Assembly (NCBI GenBank): GCA_018816805.1
Contig: JAHIVE010000020.1
Coordinates: forward strand, 1-35,582
Direction of reading: 5' to 3'
Length of the DNA stretch: 35,582 bases
From: Patescibacteria group bacterium
Lineage (GTDB): Bacteria; Patescibacteriota; Gracilibacteria; UBA1369; 2-02-FULL-48-14
In this document: positions 16,634 through 24,872 of the stretch, one piece after another
Layout: every line of letters begins with the position of its first letter
Position numbering within the stretch: the first letter of the stretch is position 1
Made by a program: the position numbers and the translations under genes
The notes under the pieces: generated by a model
Told to the model about the DNA's origin: nothing
The model's database searches: none
Seen by the model: the letters and a program-made list of their open reading frames with translations, nothing else

Positions 16634-18595
16634 ATGGAAACTATTAATAAAGCCGCTGTTCAATATTTGGACGTTCGCGGCACAAAAGATGAAGTCTCTC
16701 AAAGACTTAAAAATTTGAATTCAAATCTTTCGGCCGGAAAGCCTGAGGAGTGTGAAATATTGGACGGTCCAATCCTCAGTTTAGCTTCACCCGGGAAAAG
16801 AGCGGAAAAACTTGGTCAGCTTTATAATTTAGATGGCAATGAGTTTGAATTTGCCAGTTTTGCATATGGCTTTAGCCCTGCTGATTCGTTCTTGCTGCTT
16901 AAGAATTTGACGCCACTTTTGGCTGAATGCGGTGTGGGGGTTGAAATTACTGAGAGTGGCGGGACTATAACAATTCCTGGGTTCGATGTAATTAAATTTA
17001 ATGAAAGTGCAAGGATTACCGGACCTGAGAGAGTTATTTCCCCTTTTGAAATTATTCGCTACCTGTCTTGTTTTTTTGATCAAGATTTTGCTGCGGTTTT
17101 GCAAAAAGACGGCAAGTTTGAATATGTTTGTGATGTGTCGGTTTTTGAAAAAACACCGAAGGATGCGAGCGGCAAGAATAGGATGATGGGGCGTGATTTG
17201 ATGGAATTTCATGCGAATGCTCCTTCTTTTGGTGGGGAGCTTTCTAGCGTGTTCCCGAATATCATGAAAGCTTTTTCCGAAGGCTCAATGGATGTGCTTG
17301 TTGTTGACCTAAATGGCAGCAATGATTATGAACTGGCGGATGGTCGACAAGTCAGGCGATTTGAACGGGACAAGTTCGTGCCGGTTCATGATGAGACAGG
17401 TTACTTGAAAGGATTCATGGGTTTTGCGGATGTTTTTATGCAAGAAACTCGTGAAACTAGGAGTCCATATGAAGGTGGAGAGACAGAGAAAAGCCTTCGC
17501 ACTCAAGTTGACCTTATAATGCATGATTATTTGAGGGAAATTTCTGCAGTTACTCATCCGTCCGTATATATGTGTGGGGGTGAAAATGATAAAAAGACTG
17601 AAATGCTTAGACAGATTTTTAGGGACATAGAACGACATCACGATGTTGTGATGAAGTTGGCTGAGAAATTGAATGCTGAGAGGTTTGGTGAGAAGCTGGA
17701 GCTTTATGGAATCAGTTATATTGGAGATAAATGTGTGAATGATTGTTCGTACTGCGGGCATAATGGCAAGATAGAAAGGGAGAGAAGCCAGCTTTCTCCG
17801 GATGAGATGCGAAAGGATTTTGAGGAGGTCATGAAGCATAGACCTGAGGAATTTTGTATTCTTTCAGGCGAAGATCCTCACGGGCTTGCAAATTATGTTC
17901 AAGCTTTGCAAATTTTGGGTGAATTAAATGAGAAGTACGGTAAACCGCTGAAGCGCATTACTTTTAATGTGGCTCCAATGGGAGTTGAAGATTTCAGGGC
18001 GATTGTTGAAGCAAATAAAACTGGTGTGCCTTTGCAGTACAGAGTTTTTCAGGAGACTTATGATCCTGAAGTTTATTCTAAATGCCATACTCGTGGCCCT
18101 AAAAGTAATTTTGCTTACAGGTACTTTGCTCAAGCGCGTGCGCTTCAGGCGGGGTTTGATTCTGTAGGTATTGGTGTGCTTTTGGGCATTAATAATAAAG
18201 GTTTGATGAGTAATAATCAGGAAATTTTTGACCTGATTATGCATGCCGAATTCTTAAAGAGAATGTTTGGCGTTTACCCTGAGACTGTTTCGTTACCCAG
18301 ATTGCAGCCTGTGGAGGGCATGGAACAAGGTGTGAATTGTCCGGTGGATGACAAAACTTTTAAGTTTTATTTGGGGCTTTTGAGACTGTTTTTGCCTGAG
18401 ACTAAGATTGTTTTGACGAGTCGTGAAAGTCAGGAAATGATGCAAGAGCTTGAGCCGGTTGTGAATGTTCGGGATTTGGCACCTCGTCCGGGGGTTGGCG
18501 GTAACTTTCGTGCTTCAAATTTCCAAAATGAACTTGGAGATGCGCGAAGTGCCGAGGAGGTTATAGAGGATTTAGTGGCTAGAGGCAGAAGATAA
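16634..18595 (+). CDS. Radical SAM aromatic amino acid lyase-like protein (ThiH/HydG/NosL group)
   Basis: A 653-residue protein. The ATG at 16634 is preferred because an in-frame ATG at 16592 lies inside the terminator hairpin. The C-terminal ~300 residues are a radical SAM domain: YISYIGDKC-type entry and CVNDCSYC (Cys367, Cys371, Cys374) for the 4Fe-4S cluster, then QETYDPEVYSKCH (from Gln473), RGPKSNF and GFDSVGIGVLLGI, which match the ThiH/HydG tyrosine lyases (HydG QETYH..YHxxGPKSD). The N-terminal ~340 residues are extra. Residues ~130-265 look PAS-like (RRFERDKFVPVHDETGYLKGFMGFADVF), followed by a helical linker. No thiamine or hydrogenase maturation genes are nearby. The expected chemistry is radical cleavage of Tyr or Trp; substrate and product are unknown. 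Confidence 0.8.
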   Translation: METINKAAVQYLDVRGTKDEVSQRLKNLNSNLSAGKPEECEILDGPILSLASPGKRAEKLGQLYNLDGNEFEFASFAYGFSPADSFLLLKNLTPLLAECGVGVEITESGGTITIPGFDVIKFNESARITGPERVISPFEIIRYLSCFFDQDFAAVLQKDGKFEYVCDVSVFEKTPKDASGKNRMMGRDLMEFHANAPSFGGELSSVFPNIMKAFSEGSMDVLVVDLNGSNDYELADGRQVRRFERDKFVPVHDETGYLKGFMGFADVFMQETRETRSPYEGGETEKSLRTQVDLIMHDYLREISAVTHPSVYMCGGENDKKTEMLRQIFRDIERHHDVVMKLAEKLNAERFGEKLELYGISYIGDKCVNDCSYCGHNGKIERERSQLSPDEMRKDFEEVMKHRPEEFCILSGEDPHGLANYVQALQILGELNEKYGKPLKRITFNVAPMGVEDFRAIVEANKTGVPLQYRVFQETYDPEVYSKCHTRGPKSNFAYRYFAQARALQAGFDSVGIGVLLGINNKGLMSNNQEIFDLIMHAEFLKRMFGVYPETVSLPRLQPVEGMEQGVNCPVDDKTFKFYLGLLRLFLPETKIVLTSRESQEMMQELEPVVNVRDLAPRPGVGGNFRASNFQNELGDARSAEEVIEDLVARGRR

Positions 18596-18608
18596 GAGAT
18601 AAGAAAGA

Positions 18609-18645
18609 GAGGCCCGCGCCGCGGCGCGGGCCTTCTCCTTTTAAA
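18609..18645 (+). terminator. Intrinsic terminator after the radical SAM gene
   Basis: AGGCCCGCGCC (18610-18620) and GGCGCGGGCCT (18623-18633) form a perfect 11-bp GC-rich stem with a minimal loop, followed by TCTCCTTTT. The A-run after 18642 gives the minus strand a U-rich tail only upstream of the stem, so the plus strand is the main user. It separates this gene from the convergent acetyltransferase. Confidence 0.8.
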
Positions 18646-18650
18646 AAAAA

Positions 18651-19136
18651 TTAAATTCTCTTCATCATATCCACAAATCTGTCTGAGTAACCGAGTTTTT
18701 GGTAAAAACCGTGGGCGACAAGGTTTGGTGAAAAAACTTCAACGCGAATCAGGTCGCAGTGCGCGGATTTAAAATGGGCTTCCAGTTTGTTCATAAGGGA
18801 TTGGCCAATTTTGTGATTGCGGTGGCTTTCGTTCACAATTAGCTCCAGAATTCTGCCGGTTTTCACTTTTTTGAATTCAAGGGAGTCTAAGTGAGTGAAT
18901 TCTTCAATTATTCCTGCAATCATGCCCACCGGTTCGCTTTTTAGGGTTGCGATGAAGATTGTGCCTTCGTTTTTTTTGATTTTTTTGAGGAGGTTTTCTA
19001 TGTATTCTTTGCCGTATTCCGGTTTTCTTATGCGAAGGTGCTCGGGGTCGATTGAGACAAGGTGGTCTTGCAACTCTTCGATAAGAGTGATCAGGGTTTG
19101 TTTTTCGTCGGTGTAGGGCTGGATGGCTGGTTTCAT
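18651..19136 (-). CDS. GNAT-family N-acetyltransferase
   Basis: A 161-residue cytoplasmic GNAT protein. The acetyl-CoA-binding motif A is GRILELIVNESHRNHKIGQSLMNKLE (~85-110), with the strand, the R/Q-xxG-x-loop (HRNHKIGQ) and the following helix. The C-terminal beta-bulge and helix are LIRVEVFSPNLVAHGFYQKLGYSDRF. Such enzymes acetylate amines on small molecules or protein N-termini/lysines; the substrate is not predictable. The start overlaps the protease stop by four bases (ATGA), so the two genes are coupled and the acetyltransferase may act on a related target. Confidence 0.88.
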   Translation of the reverse strand: MKPAIQPYTDEKQTLITLIEELQDHLVSIDPEHLRIRKPEYGKEYIENLLKKIKKNEGTIFIATLKSEPVGMIAGIIEEFTHLDSLEFKKVKTGRILELIVNESHRNHKIGQSLMNKLEAHFKSAHCDLIRVEVFSPNLVAHGFYQKLGYSDRFVDMMKRI

Positions 19137-21433
19137 TCTTCTATTTCTACTTTTGTTAACTTAAACGTTCCGGTTGTTGTTGTTCCCGAGTAGATGAATT
19201 TAATTGTGCCGGTGATTTCTTGTTCAACAATTTTCCCGGAGCCCTCATTTTTTCCGTAAAGTGTGCCGCCCAGTTGGCTTTCCATGCCGGAAATCATAAA
19301 TTCGCTTGGTAAAATGTTTTGATAAATGCTTGTGTATGAGCCGGTGAAATTTAGGGATTTATCTTCTGCTACCGTGCCGGTCATTTCTCCGGTTGTTTTG
19401 AATTTTAGCGTGCCGTTAAAACCGCTCATGCCGTATGTTGCCGAGTCGCTTTTTGCGAATTTGAAATTCAGGTTGTTTTTTTCGTCAATTATCATTGTGG
19501 AAGGCAGTGAAAAAACGGTTTTTGACAGGAATTCTGCGTATTCGGGCAGAGAAACCATAATTTCTCCCGTGTATGTGCCAGCAATGTTGTCAGGCTTGAG
19601 AACTAAAGTTGTGCAGGCACCGGAGTCTTGGCGAGTTATTGTGAGTCTGGCTGAGTTTTTTTCATTTAAAAATCTCCAGTCCCAATTTAAATTGCCGGCG
19701 GATGAAATGTGCTGTTTGGACATGCCTCCAAGCGAGCCTTCGCCTGTGAAAGTGACTGAAACGTCCGTGCCGCTTTCCCAGACGTCTGGTATAGAAGCTT
19801 CTATGTCAAAATGGAGGGGGTCTTGCTTGTCTGAAGTGGCGGTGGCGGTTATGCGAGCAATGTTTTCAAGCTTGGTTTCGTCGAATTTTTCACCCAATAT
19901 AACTTTCAATTGGCTTAAAACGGCTTTGTCTAGGCGCATTACTTTGCCGCCAACGTTTTGGCTGATTGCTTGCTCTTTTACACCGTCAGGGAGCAATTTT
20001 GGATTGGTGATTTTTGTGTCAGCGGTTGAAGTTAAAATATCTTTGATTTCTTTTGCGGTTAGGTTTGGATTGATTGACTTTAAGATTGCGACTGCGCCTG
20101 AAACTTGCGGAGTAGAGAAGCTGGTTCCGTCAGCCGCGTATGTTGTTCCGTCTTTGTTTGCACCCAATGGAACGTCTGTTCCTTGAGCTGCTAAAGTAAT
20201 TTCTCCGTTTCCGGTGACTGTGTTGGTGAACCAGGCGTTTTTCCCTTGGCTATCCAAGGCGGCAACTGTGATTAAATTGTCCGCTTTTGTTCCACCCATG
20301 TCATAGTTGGTGCCGTCCAGTGGGGTTCCTTTGACCCAGTATTGTTTTTTTGTTTTGGGGTCTTCCATTAATTCATAACCCTCGTTGCCGGCGGCTGCCA
20401 CAAAAACCACTTTTGGATATTTTTCCTGCATTTTTTGGAGGAATTTTTTGGTTACTGCGTTATCCAAATGGTTTTGAGAGCCCGGCTTTGCTGAACCCCA
20501 TGAGTAATTTATGACTTCCGCTCCATTTTCAATTTGTTTTTTAATTTCCGCAAAATTATTGACTAAGTATGCCTGGCCGTCTGAATGAATGTAGTGGGAT
20601 GGATCATTCGGGTCACCGGTTGGAATTGGTGTGTACTTTGATTTGGTTTTTTGAAGACTTGCAATGTTTATTTCCAGCTTATCCCCTAGCCCACCGGCAA
20701 CTCCCCGCATTCCTCCGTTATCCCAACTGGCTCCAATCACGTTTGCAACGGAGGTCCCGTGGGTGTTGTAGTCGTCCGGGGCATCTTTATTATCACTTTT
20801 GGTTAAAGCTTGAATTTTTGTGCCTTTTTTCCCGTCGGCGGTTTCGTCATTGTAGCCTGTGTCCACAACGCCGACTTTGACCGGATTCAGTTTTATTCCA
20901 CTGGCATGTATGAGGTCCCAGGCACGCTGGAGTCCTATCATTTCATATGGAGTCGCGTTTTTGGGGTCAGTGTACATGTCGTCCAAGATTTTGCAGGATT
21001 CACCGGTGACGTCTTTGCCAACTAATGGGAGCATTGGACCTGCATCTTCAACAAATTCGTAACTTTGTGCTTTTTGCATGAGCGAGTCGAGTTCTTCCTG
21101 TGTTTGTGAATTGGTTTTTATTTGGTAAAGCTTGATGAAGTCGAATTCGCCCACTATTTCGCCCTGAAGGTCTAAAGTGAGAGAGTTTATTTGTTCTTGC
21201 GATGCTTCGTCTTTTGCAAGGACCAACAGCATATTTGCTGGTACTGGCAAATATTCGTCATTGTTGTAGTTGATTAGATTTGATTCGTCCGGCTCTTCGT
21301 AGGTGTATTCGCCAAGAGTAATAGTTGGCTGGGTTATTTCCGTGGTAGGCTCTGCTTGTTTTTCCGGAGAGCCGCAGCTGCTAAGCAAAAAAATGCTTAA
21401 AAAAAATATAAACTTTATGTTGAACGATTTCAT
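19133..21433 (-). CDS. Subtilisin-like (S8) protease lipoprotein
   Basis: A 766-residue exported protease. The lipoprotein signal ends in the lipobox LLSSC (Cys20). Residues ~55-125 look like an inhibitor/propeptide domain. The catalytic domain (~175-450) has Asp181 in VGVVDTGYND, His215 in NTHGTSVANVIGA, the oxyanion Asn340 in AAAGNEG, and Ser428 in DGTSFSTPQVSGAVAIL, all in canonical order. The C-terminal ~250 residues are beta-rich (SGFNGTLKFKTTGEMTG, GTIKFIYSGTTTTGTFKLTKV) and may be a substrate- or surface-binding module. It is probably anchored to the outside of the membrane and degrades or processes external protein. It is the first gene of a two-gene operon with the acetyltransferase. 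Confidence 0.93.
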   Translation of the reverse strand: MKSFNIKFIFFLSIFLLSSCGSPEKQAEPTTEITQPTITLGEYTYEEPDESNLINYNNDEYLPVPANMLLVLAKDEASQEQINSLTLDLQGEIVGEFDFIKLYQIKTNSQTQEELDSLMQKAQSYEFVEDAGPMLPLVGKDVTGESCKILDDMYTDPKNATPYEMIGLQRAWDLIHASGIKLNPVKVGVVDTGYNDETADGKKGTKIQALTKSDNKDAPDDYNTHGTSVANVIGASWDNGGMRGVAGGLGDKLEINIASLQKTKSKYTPIPTGDPNDPSHYIHSDGQAYLVNNFAEIKKQIENGAEVINYSWGSAKPGSQNHLDNAVTKKFLQKMQEKYPKVVFVAAAGNEGYELMEDPKTKKQYWVKGTPLDGTNYDMGGTKADNLITVAALDSQGKNAWFTNTVTGNGEITLAAQGTDVPLGANKDGTTYAADGTSFSTPQVSGAVAILKSINPNLTAKEIKDILTSTADTKITNPKLLPDGVKEQAISQNVGGKVMRLDKAVLSQLKVILGEKFDETKLENIARITATATSDKQDPLHFDIEASIPDVWESGTDVSVTFTGEGSLGGMSKQHISSAGNLNWDWRFLNEKNSARLTITRQDSGACTTLVLKPDNIAGTYTGEIMVSLPEYAEFLSKTVFSLPSTMIIDEKNNLNFKFAKSDSATYGMSGFNGTLKFKTTGEMTGTVAEDKSLNFTGSYTSIYQNILPSEFMISGMESQLGGTLYGKNEGSGKIVEQEITGTIKFIYSGTTTTGTFKLTKVEIEE

Positions 21434-21465
21434 TTGCGTGGAGGGTGAGTAATTGTTCGAGGAGG

Positions 21466-21474
21466 ATTATAGCA
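21466..21474 (-). promoter_or_regulatory. Extended -10 promoter of the protease gene
   Basis: Read on the minus strand this is TGCTATAAT, identical to the element before the macA-like gene, about 32 bases upstream of the ATG at 21433. A -35 hexamer is not evident. The untranslated leader lacks an obvious Shine-Dalgarno motif. Confidence 0.6.
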
Positions 21475-21538
21475 TAATGGGTTTTGTGAGATGAAATGTG
21501 GTATTATGCGAAAGTAAAATTTTAATTCTCTTTAAAAA

Positions 21539-22666
21539 ATGGCTATTCCAAAAAAACTTATAAAAGAAATTGAGTCAGTTGAAGCCCTTCTTAAGCAAGG
21601 TGATGCTTTTTTGAATCTCACAATTCAGAGTCTTGATTTAAGAAAAGTGAATATTGATTGGGAGAATGTGAAAATTGCAAATACAACTTTTCTTGGCTGT
21701 GATATGGACAGAGAGACTGAGCTTATTTTGAAAAAGAAGGGGGCAATTTTGTATCCAAAAATTGTTGGGCTACCTTATAATCCTTATAGAAAATCCTTTT
21801 ATACGTGGCAGGAGCTTTTAGATGGCTATGATCCGGATCCGAGCAAGGATGAAAGTTTGGATTTGAAAATTTACAATCACTATCAGTCGTTTAAAAATTG
21901 CATGGACATCAATGAAGCTTTGGCGGAGCGGATTCATGATCATGCAATTGATGACGCCATAAATGGGATTGTGGAGTTTGATGAGACCGGGATGACTAAG
22001 AAAAAATGTGTGGGGGTAATGGGAGGGCATAGTATTTTGCGGACAAATCCTTCTTATGAGAAGGTTGCTGTTTTGACAAAAGAGCTGACGGAAGATGGGT
22101 ACTATATTTTGTCAGGCGGAGGGCCGGGAATTATGGAAGCGGCTAATTTGGGGGCTTATTTTGCCGGGAAATCAGATGAGGATTTGAAGGATGCAATTTC
22201 AATTTTACAAGAAGCGCCAAGCATTCAAGATAAAGAATTTGTTACTCAGTCCAAAAAAGTGATTGAGAAATATCCTGAAGGGGCTGACAGTTTAGCAATT
22301 CCAACTTGGTTTTATGGCCATGAGCCTTCCAACCTATTTGCGACTCAGATTGCTAAGTATTTTTCAAATGCGATTCGTGAGGATATTTTACTTTCCGTAT
22401 CTTTATATGGAATTATTTATGCTCCCGGCAGTTCCGGCACTGTTCAAGAGATATTTAATGATGCAAATCAGAACCAATATGCGACTTTTGGTTATGTGAG
22501 CCCAATGATATTTTTTGGCAAAAAGTTTTGGAGTGAGGATTGTCATATTTATCAAGCTTTAGAGCATCTTTCTGAGGGGTATAAGTATCATGATATGCTT
22601 GCAATTTCCGATGATGTTTCTGAAGTGGCTAAGTTCATTAAAGAACACCCACCGGTGAGGGTGTAA
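21539..22666 (+). CDS. LOG-like Rossmann-fold nucleotide-binding protein
   Basis: A 375-residue cytoplasmic protein. The C-terminal ~240 residues have the LOG/TIGR00730 features: VGVMGGHSILR (first strand and loop), ILSGGGPGIMEAANLGAY and APGSSGTVQEIFND, which corresponds to the PGGxGTxxE motif with Ser-Ser in place of Gly-x. LOG enzymes cleave nucleoside 5'-monophosphates to release the base; other family members bind nucleotides of unknown identity. The N-terminal ~150 residues are an additional, unrecognised module (LTIQSLDLRKVNIDW, TFLGCDMD), which in part resembles pentapeptide-like wording but is too short to call. Monocistronic; the ATG has no Shine-Dalgarno motif. A weak hairpin (22645-22664) closes the gene. 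Confidence 0.75.
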   Translation: MAIPKKLIKEIESVEALLKQGDAFLNLTIQSLDLRKVNIDWENVKIANTTFLGCDMDRETELILKKKGAILYPKIVGLPYNPYRKSFYTWQELLDGYDPDPSKDESLDLKIYNHYQSFKNCMDINEALAERIHDHAIDDAINGIVEFDETGMTKKKCVGVMGGHSILRTNPSYEKVAVLTKELTEDGYYILSGGGPGIMEAANLGAYFAGKSDEDLKDAISILQEAPSIQDKEFVTQSKKVIEKYPEGADSLAIPTWFYGHEPSNLFATQIAKYFSNAIREDILLSVSLYGIIYAPGSSGTVQEIFNDANQNQYATFGYVSPMIFFGKKFWSEDCHIYQALEHLSEGYKYHDMLAISDDVSEVAKFIKEHPPVRV

Positions 22667-22687
22667 TTTAATGAGTAATTTGTTTTT

Positions 22688-23128
22688 TTACCAGTCACTA
22701 CAGCATGCAATAATTTTTTTTGCAATTTTGTGTATTGCTTTTGTTTCTCTGAATAGAAATAGGACTGTAAAAATTAACCATACGAAAATGATTAGTATTG
22801 AGCTGTAGAGATAATTGGTATCCGGTTTAATTATTAAATAGAAAATAAAAATTAGGGATAGTATTAATGGTAGACGAAAAATGTGAAATTTTCCCGGAGT
22901 TTTTCTTTCAAGCAGATAGTAAATGCCGGTGATACTCATGCCCATTAGCAGCGCAAGAATCACGGGATTTTCAAACAATAAGAGCTTGTAGAGAATCAAG
23001 AGCGTGAGCCATGTAAGGCTCACGCTCACGCAAATTACGCATAATTTCACTTTGAATAATGTCTTTCCAGCTAGCAGCAGGATGAAGAGTGAAAAAATGC
23101 CAAGTAAAATGAAAAATAATTCGTTCAT
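22688..23128 (-). CDS. Membrane protein with CVIC motif, last gene of the CxxC operon
   Basis: A 146-residue membrane protein with about five helices. CVIC (Cys30-Cys33) sits at the start of the second helix, and the C-terminus ends in ACCSDW. A CxxC at a helix end next to a DsbA-like gene suggests a partner that passes electrons to or from the periplasmic thiol enzyme, as DsbB, CcdA or VKOR do. I cannot assign it to any of these: the helix order does not match VKOR and the protein is shorter than DsbB/CcdA with full motifs. Its start overlaps the upstream gene's stop by four bases. A perfect 11-bp hairpin (23000-23027) lies in the coding sequence just after the CVIC codons. Confidence 0.65.
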   Translation of the reverse strand: MNELFFILLGIFSLFILLLAGKTLFKVKLCVICVSVSLTWLTLLILYKLLLFENPVILALLMGMSITGIYYLLERKTPGKFHIFRLPLILSLIFIFYLIIKPDTNYLYSSILIIFVWLIFTVLFLFRETKAIHKIAKKIIACCSDW

Positions 23129-23655
23129 AGCAAAATTTCAAAAAATACGGAGAAAATTAAAAGTGTTAAAAAACTTATTATCATCCCCTGAAATGGAATT
23201 TTTTTTGCCTTAATTTTACTGAGTTGTTTGCTGAAAAATGGGCTTAAATACATGATCAGCCCGCCGATCAAACTACCAATCAGGAAGAGATTTATTAAAT
23301 AAGTCCGATTCAAAATCGAGCCGTAATTGCCCGTTAGGAAAATGGAAAAGTGTGTTTCCCCCGGCATCATTGGCAGCAAAGGCAAAATTGTTGTTAAGAA
23401 AACCGCTGCTACTATGAGGAAAGCGATATTCGCCTTCCCCGTGTAGAATTTTCTGGAAATTTTTTCAACCCACAGCGCCATTGCCATTGCAAATGCGCCA
23501 ATAAAAAGTCCAATGCTTAGTGTATTTATTCCAAGCCAGGTTGCCAATAATGCAGCTGAGCCGGCACCAACTGTGCAGAGTGGGCAGTGTGCAAAAGCCA
23601 TTTTTGGCCAAAGGATGATAAAACCGGAAATGTAAGATATTAATAATTTTTTCAT
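23125..23655 (-). CDS. Membrane protein with CPLC motif
   Basis: A protein of about 176 residues. The ATG at 23655 is chosen because it begins a signal-like sequence (MKKLLISYISGFIILW, then MAFA) and follows the upstream stop by one base; a longer reading frame from 23769 overlaps that gene heavily. Directly after the first helix comes HCPLCTVGAG (Cys24, Cys27), which would face the outside of the membrane, then four more helices. CPxC is a typical thiol-disulfide or metal-binding pair. It resembles CPR proteins of unknown function that I cannot name. It is the fourth gene of the operon, overlapping the next gene. Confidence 0.7.
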   Translation of the reverse strand: MKKLLISYISGFIILWPKMAFAHCPLCTVGAGSAALLATWLGINTLSIGLFIGAFAMAMALWVEKISRKFYTGKANIAFLIVAAVFLTTILPLLPMMPGETHFSIFLTGNYGSILNRTYLINLFLIGSLIGGLIMYLSPFFSKQLSKIKAKKIPFQGMIISFLTLLIFSVFFEILL

Positions 23656-23656
23656 G

Positions 23657-24127
23657 TTAAATTTGTAAAAATATCTTTGAACCTTCCTCTGAGACTTGGT
23701 AAATGGTGTAGGTTTCATTTTTTGGACCAGGCATTCCGGGTGTTCCTGATGGCATATCCGGCAGAGCAATTCCGTTGATATCCGGCTGTTCTATAAGCAA
23801 TTTTTCTATTGCTTCAGCGGGCATGTGGCCTTCAATGAAATAATCTCCCATTATTGTTGTGTGACAACTCTCCAATTCTTTTGGGATATTGTATTGTTCT
23901 TTTATGGGATCCAAAGTATCTAGATCTTCAATGCGGACATCAAAGCCGAGTTTTTTTAGATAGTTTGTGTAGATGGTGCAGCAACCGCAAGTTGGGGTTT
24001 TATAGACCGTTACTTGTTTTGCTTCTGTTGTTGGCATTAATGCATTTAAGTTTTTATTTGGTAGGGAGAGAATTACCAAAGAAATAATCACAATCAATGC
24101 AAGAGAGCCAATTAGTATTTTATTCAT
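23657..24127 (-). CDS. DUF411 metal-binding protein, membrane-anchored
   Basis: A 156-residue exported protein: one N-terminal helix (~4-22) as anchor or signal, then a DUF411 (PF04214) domain. The diagnostic motif is VYKTPTCGCC (Cys47, Cys49, Cys50), followed by the second site ESCHTTIMGDYFIEGHMPAE (Cys88, His101). DUF411 proteins are thioredoxin-fold-like, are often encoded with copper resistance genes and are thought to bind copper. The last ~35 residues (PDMPSGTPGMPGP) are also typical of the family. It lies four bases downstream of the DsbA-like gene and is the third gene of the operon. Confidence 0.85.
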   Translation of the reverse strand: MNKILIGSLALIVIISLVILSLPNKNLNALMPTTEAKQVTVYKTPTCGCCTIYTNYLKKLGFDVRIEDLDTLDPIKEQYNIPKELESCHTTIMGDYFIEGHMPAEAIEKLLIEQPDINGIALPDMPSGTPGMPGPKNETYTIYQVSEEGSKIFLQI

Positions 24128-24131
24128 GTTA

Positions 24132-24830
24132 TTAATTTAAAAGATTATTAAATATTTGTTCGAATATGTTGTACGGCTGTGCTCCCACGACAACCTGTCC
24201 GTTAATAACAAAACTTGGAGTGCCGTTCATGTGATTATCATAGGCTACCGCGGCATCATTTTTTATTTCGGATTCGAACTTTAAGCTGTCCTGACAAGTA
24301 CTCCATTCTTCCATGTCCAAATTAAGTTCTTTTGCGTAAGCAGATAAACTTTCTGCCGGGATTGGGACTACGCCGTTCCCCAACTCATTTTGGCCTTGGA
24401 AAATTTTATCGTGATACGCAAAGTAGATTTCGTCACCTCCTTGCAGTCTTGCACATTCGGCTGCGTTTGCTGCAGGCAATGAATCCTTATGGCCCAATTG
24501 AGTTAATGGAAGATCTCTGTATACGAATCGAACAAGGCCTTTATCAATGAAATTTTTCTTTATTTCCGGCAGTGTTTCATTATAAAAGCTTCGGCAAAAA
24601 GGACATTGATAGTCTGAAAATTCTATCACTGTGATTGGTGCATCCAGGCTTCCCAGATATGGGTCGTCATCCGCATCCACGGAGACTTTTTGTTCGGTTT
24701 GCTCTGTTTCTTCCGGAGTTTCTTGTGATTGGCCAATTTGTATACCCAGCAGGAAAACGATTATTGAAATTGGAACTACCGACAAACCGAGAAAAATGGT
24801 CTGTAAGTTTACAGTTTTTCTTTCTGACAT
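24132..24830 (-). CDS. DsbA-like thiol-disulfide oxidoreductase
   Basis: A 232-residue protein anchored by one N-terminal helix (~12-32). After a Glu/Gln-rich linker comes a thioredoxin fold of the DsbA/Thioredoxin_4 type with active site CPFC (Cys76, Cys79) in FSDYQCPFCRSF, an inserted helical domain and the cis-proline loop GTPSFVING. The expected role is making or shuffling disulfides in secreted proteins outside the cell membrane, or reducing copper-protein cysteines. CPFC differs from the classic oxidising CPHC, so the direction is open. It is the second gene of the operon; the partner that recycles it is probably one of the membrane proteins below. Confidence 0.9.
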   Translation of the reverse strand: MSERKTVNLQTIFLGLSVVPISIIVFLLGIQIGQSQETPEETEQTEQKVSVDADDDPYLGSLDAPITVIEFSDYQCPFCRSFYNETLPEIKKNFIDKGLVRFVYRDLPLTQLGHKDSLPAANAAECARLQGGDEIYFAYHDKIFQGQNELGNGVVPIPAESLSAYAKELNLDMEEWSTCQDSLKFESEIKNDAAVAYDNHMNGTPSFVINGQVVVGAQPYNIFEQIFNNLLN

Positions 24831-24872
24831 ATTAAAAAGAATAAGAAATAAACACGATATTTTTGTGTCTAT

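Noticed and set aside
22645..22664. Terminator after the LOG-like gene
   Set aside because: The ACACCC/GGGTGT stem is short and has no T-run on the plus strand; only a weak tail exists on the minus strand.
23656..23769. Longer reading frame of the CPLC membrane protein
   Set aside because: It overlaps the DUF411 gene by over 100 bases; ATG at 23655 begins a signal-like sequence right after that gene's stop.
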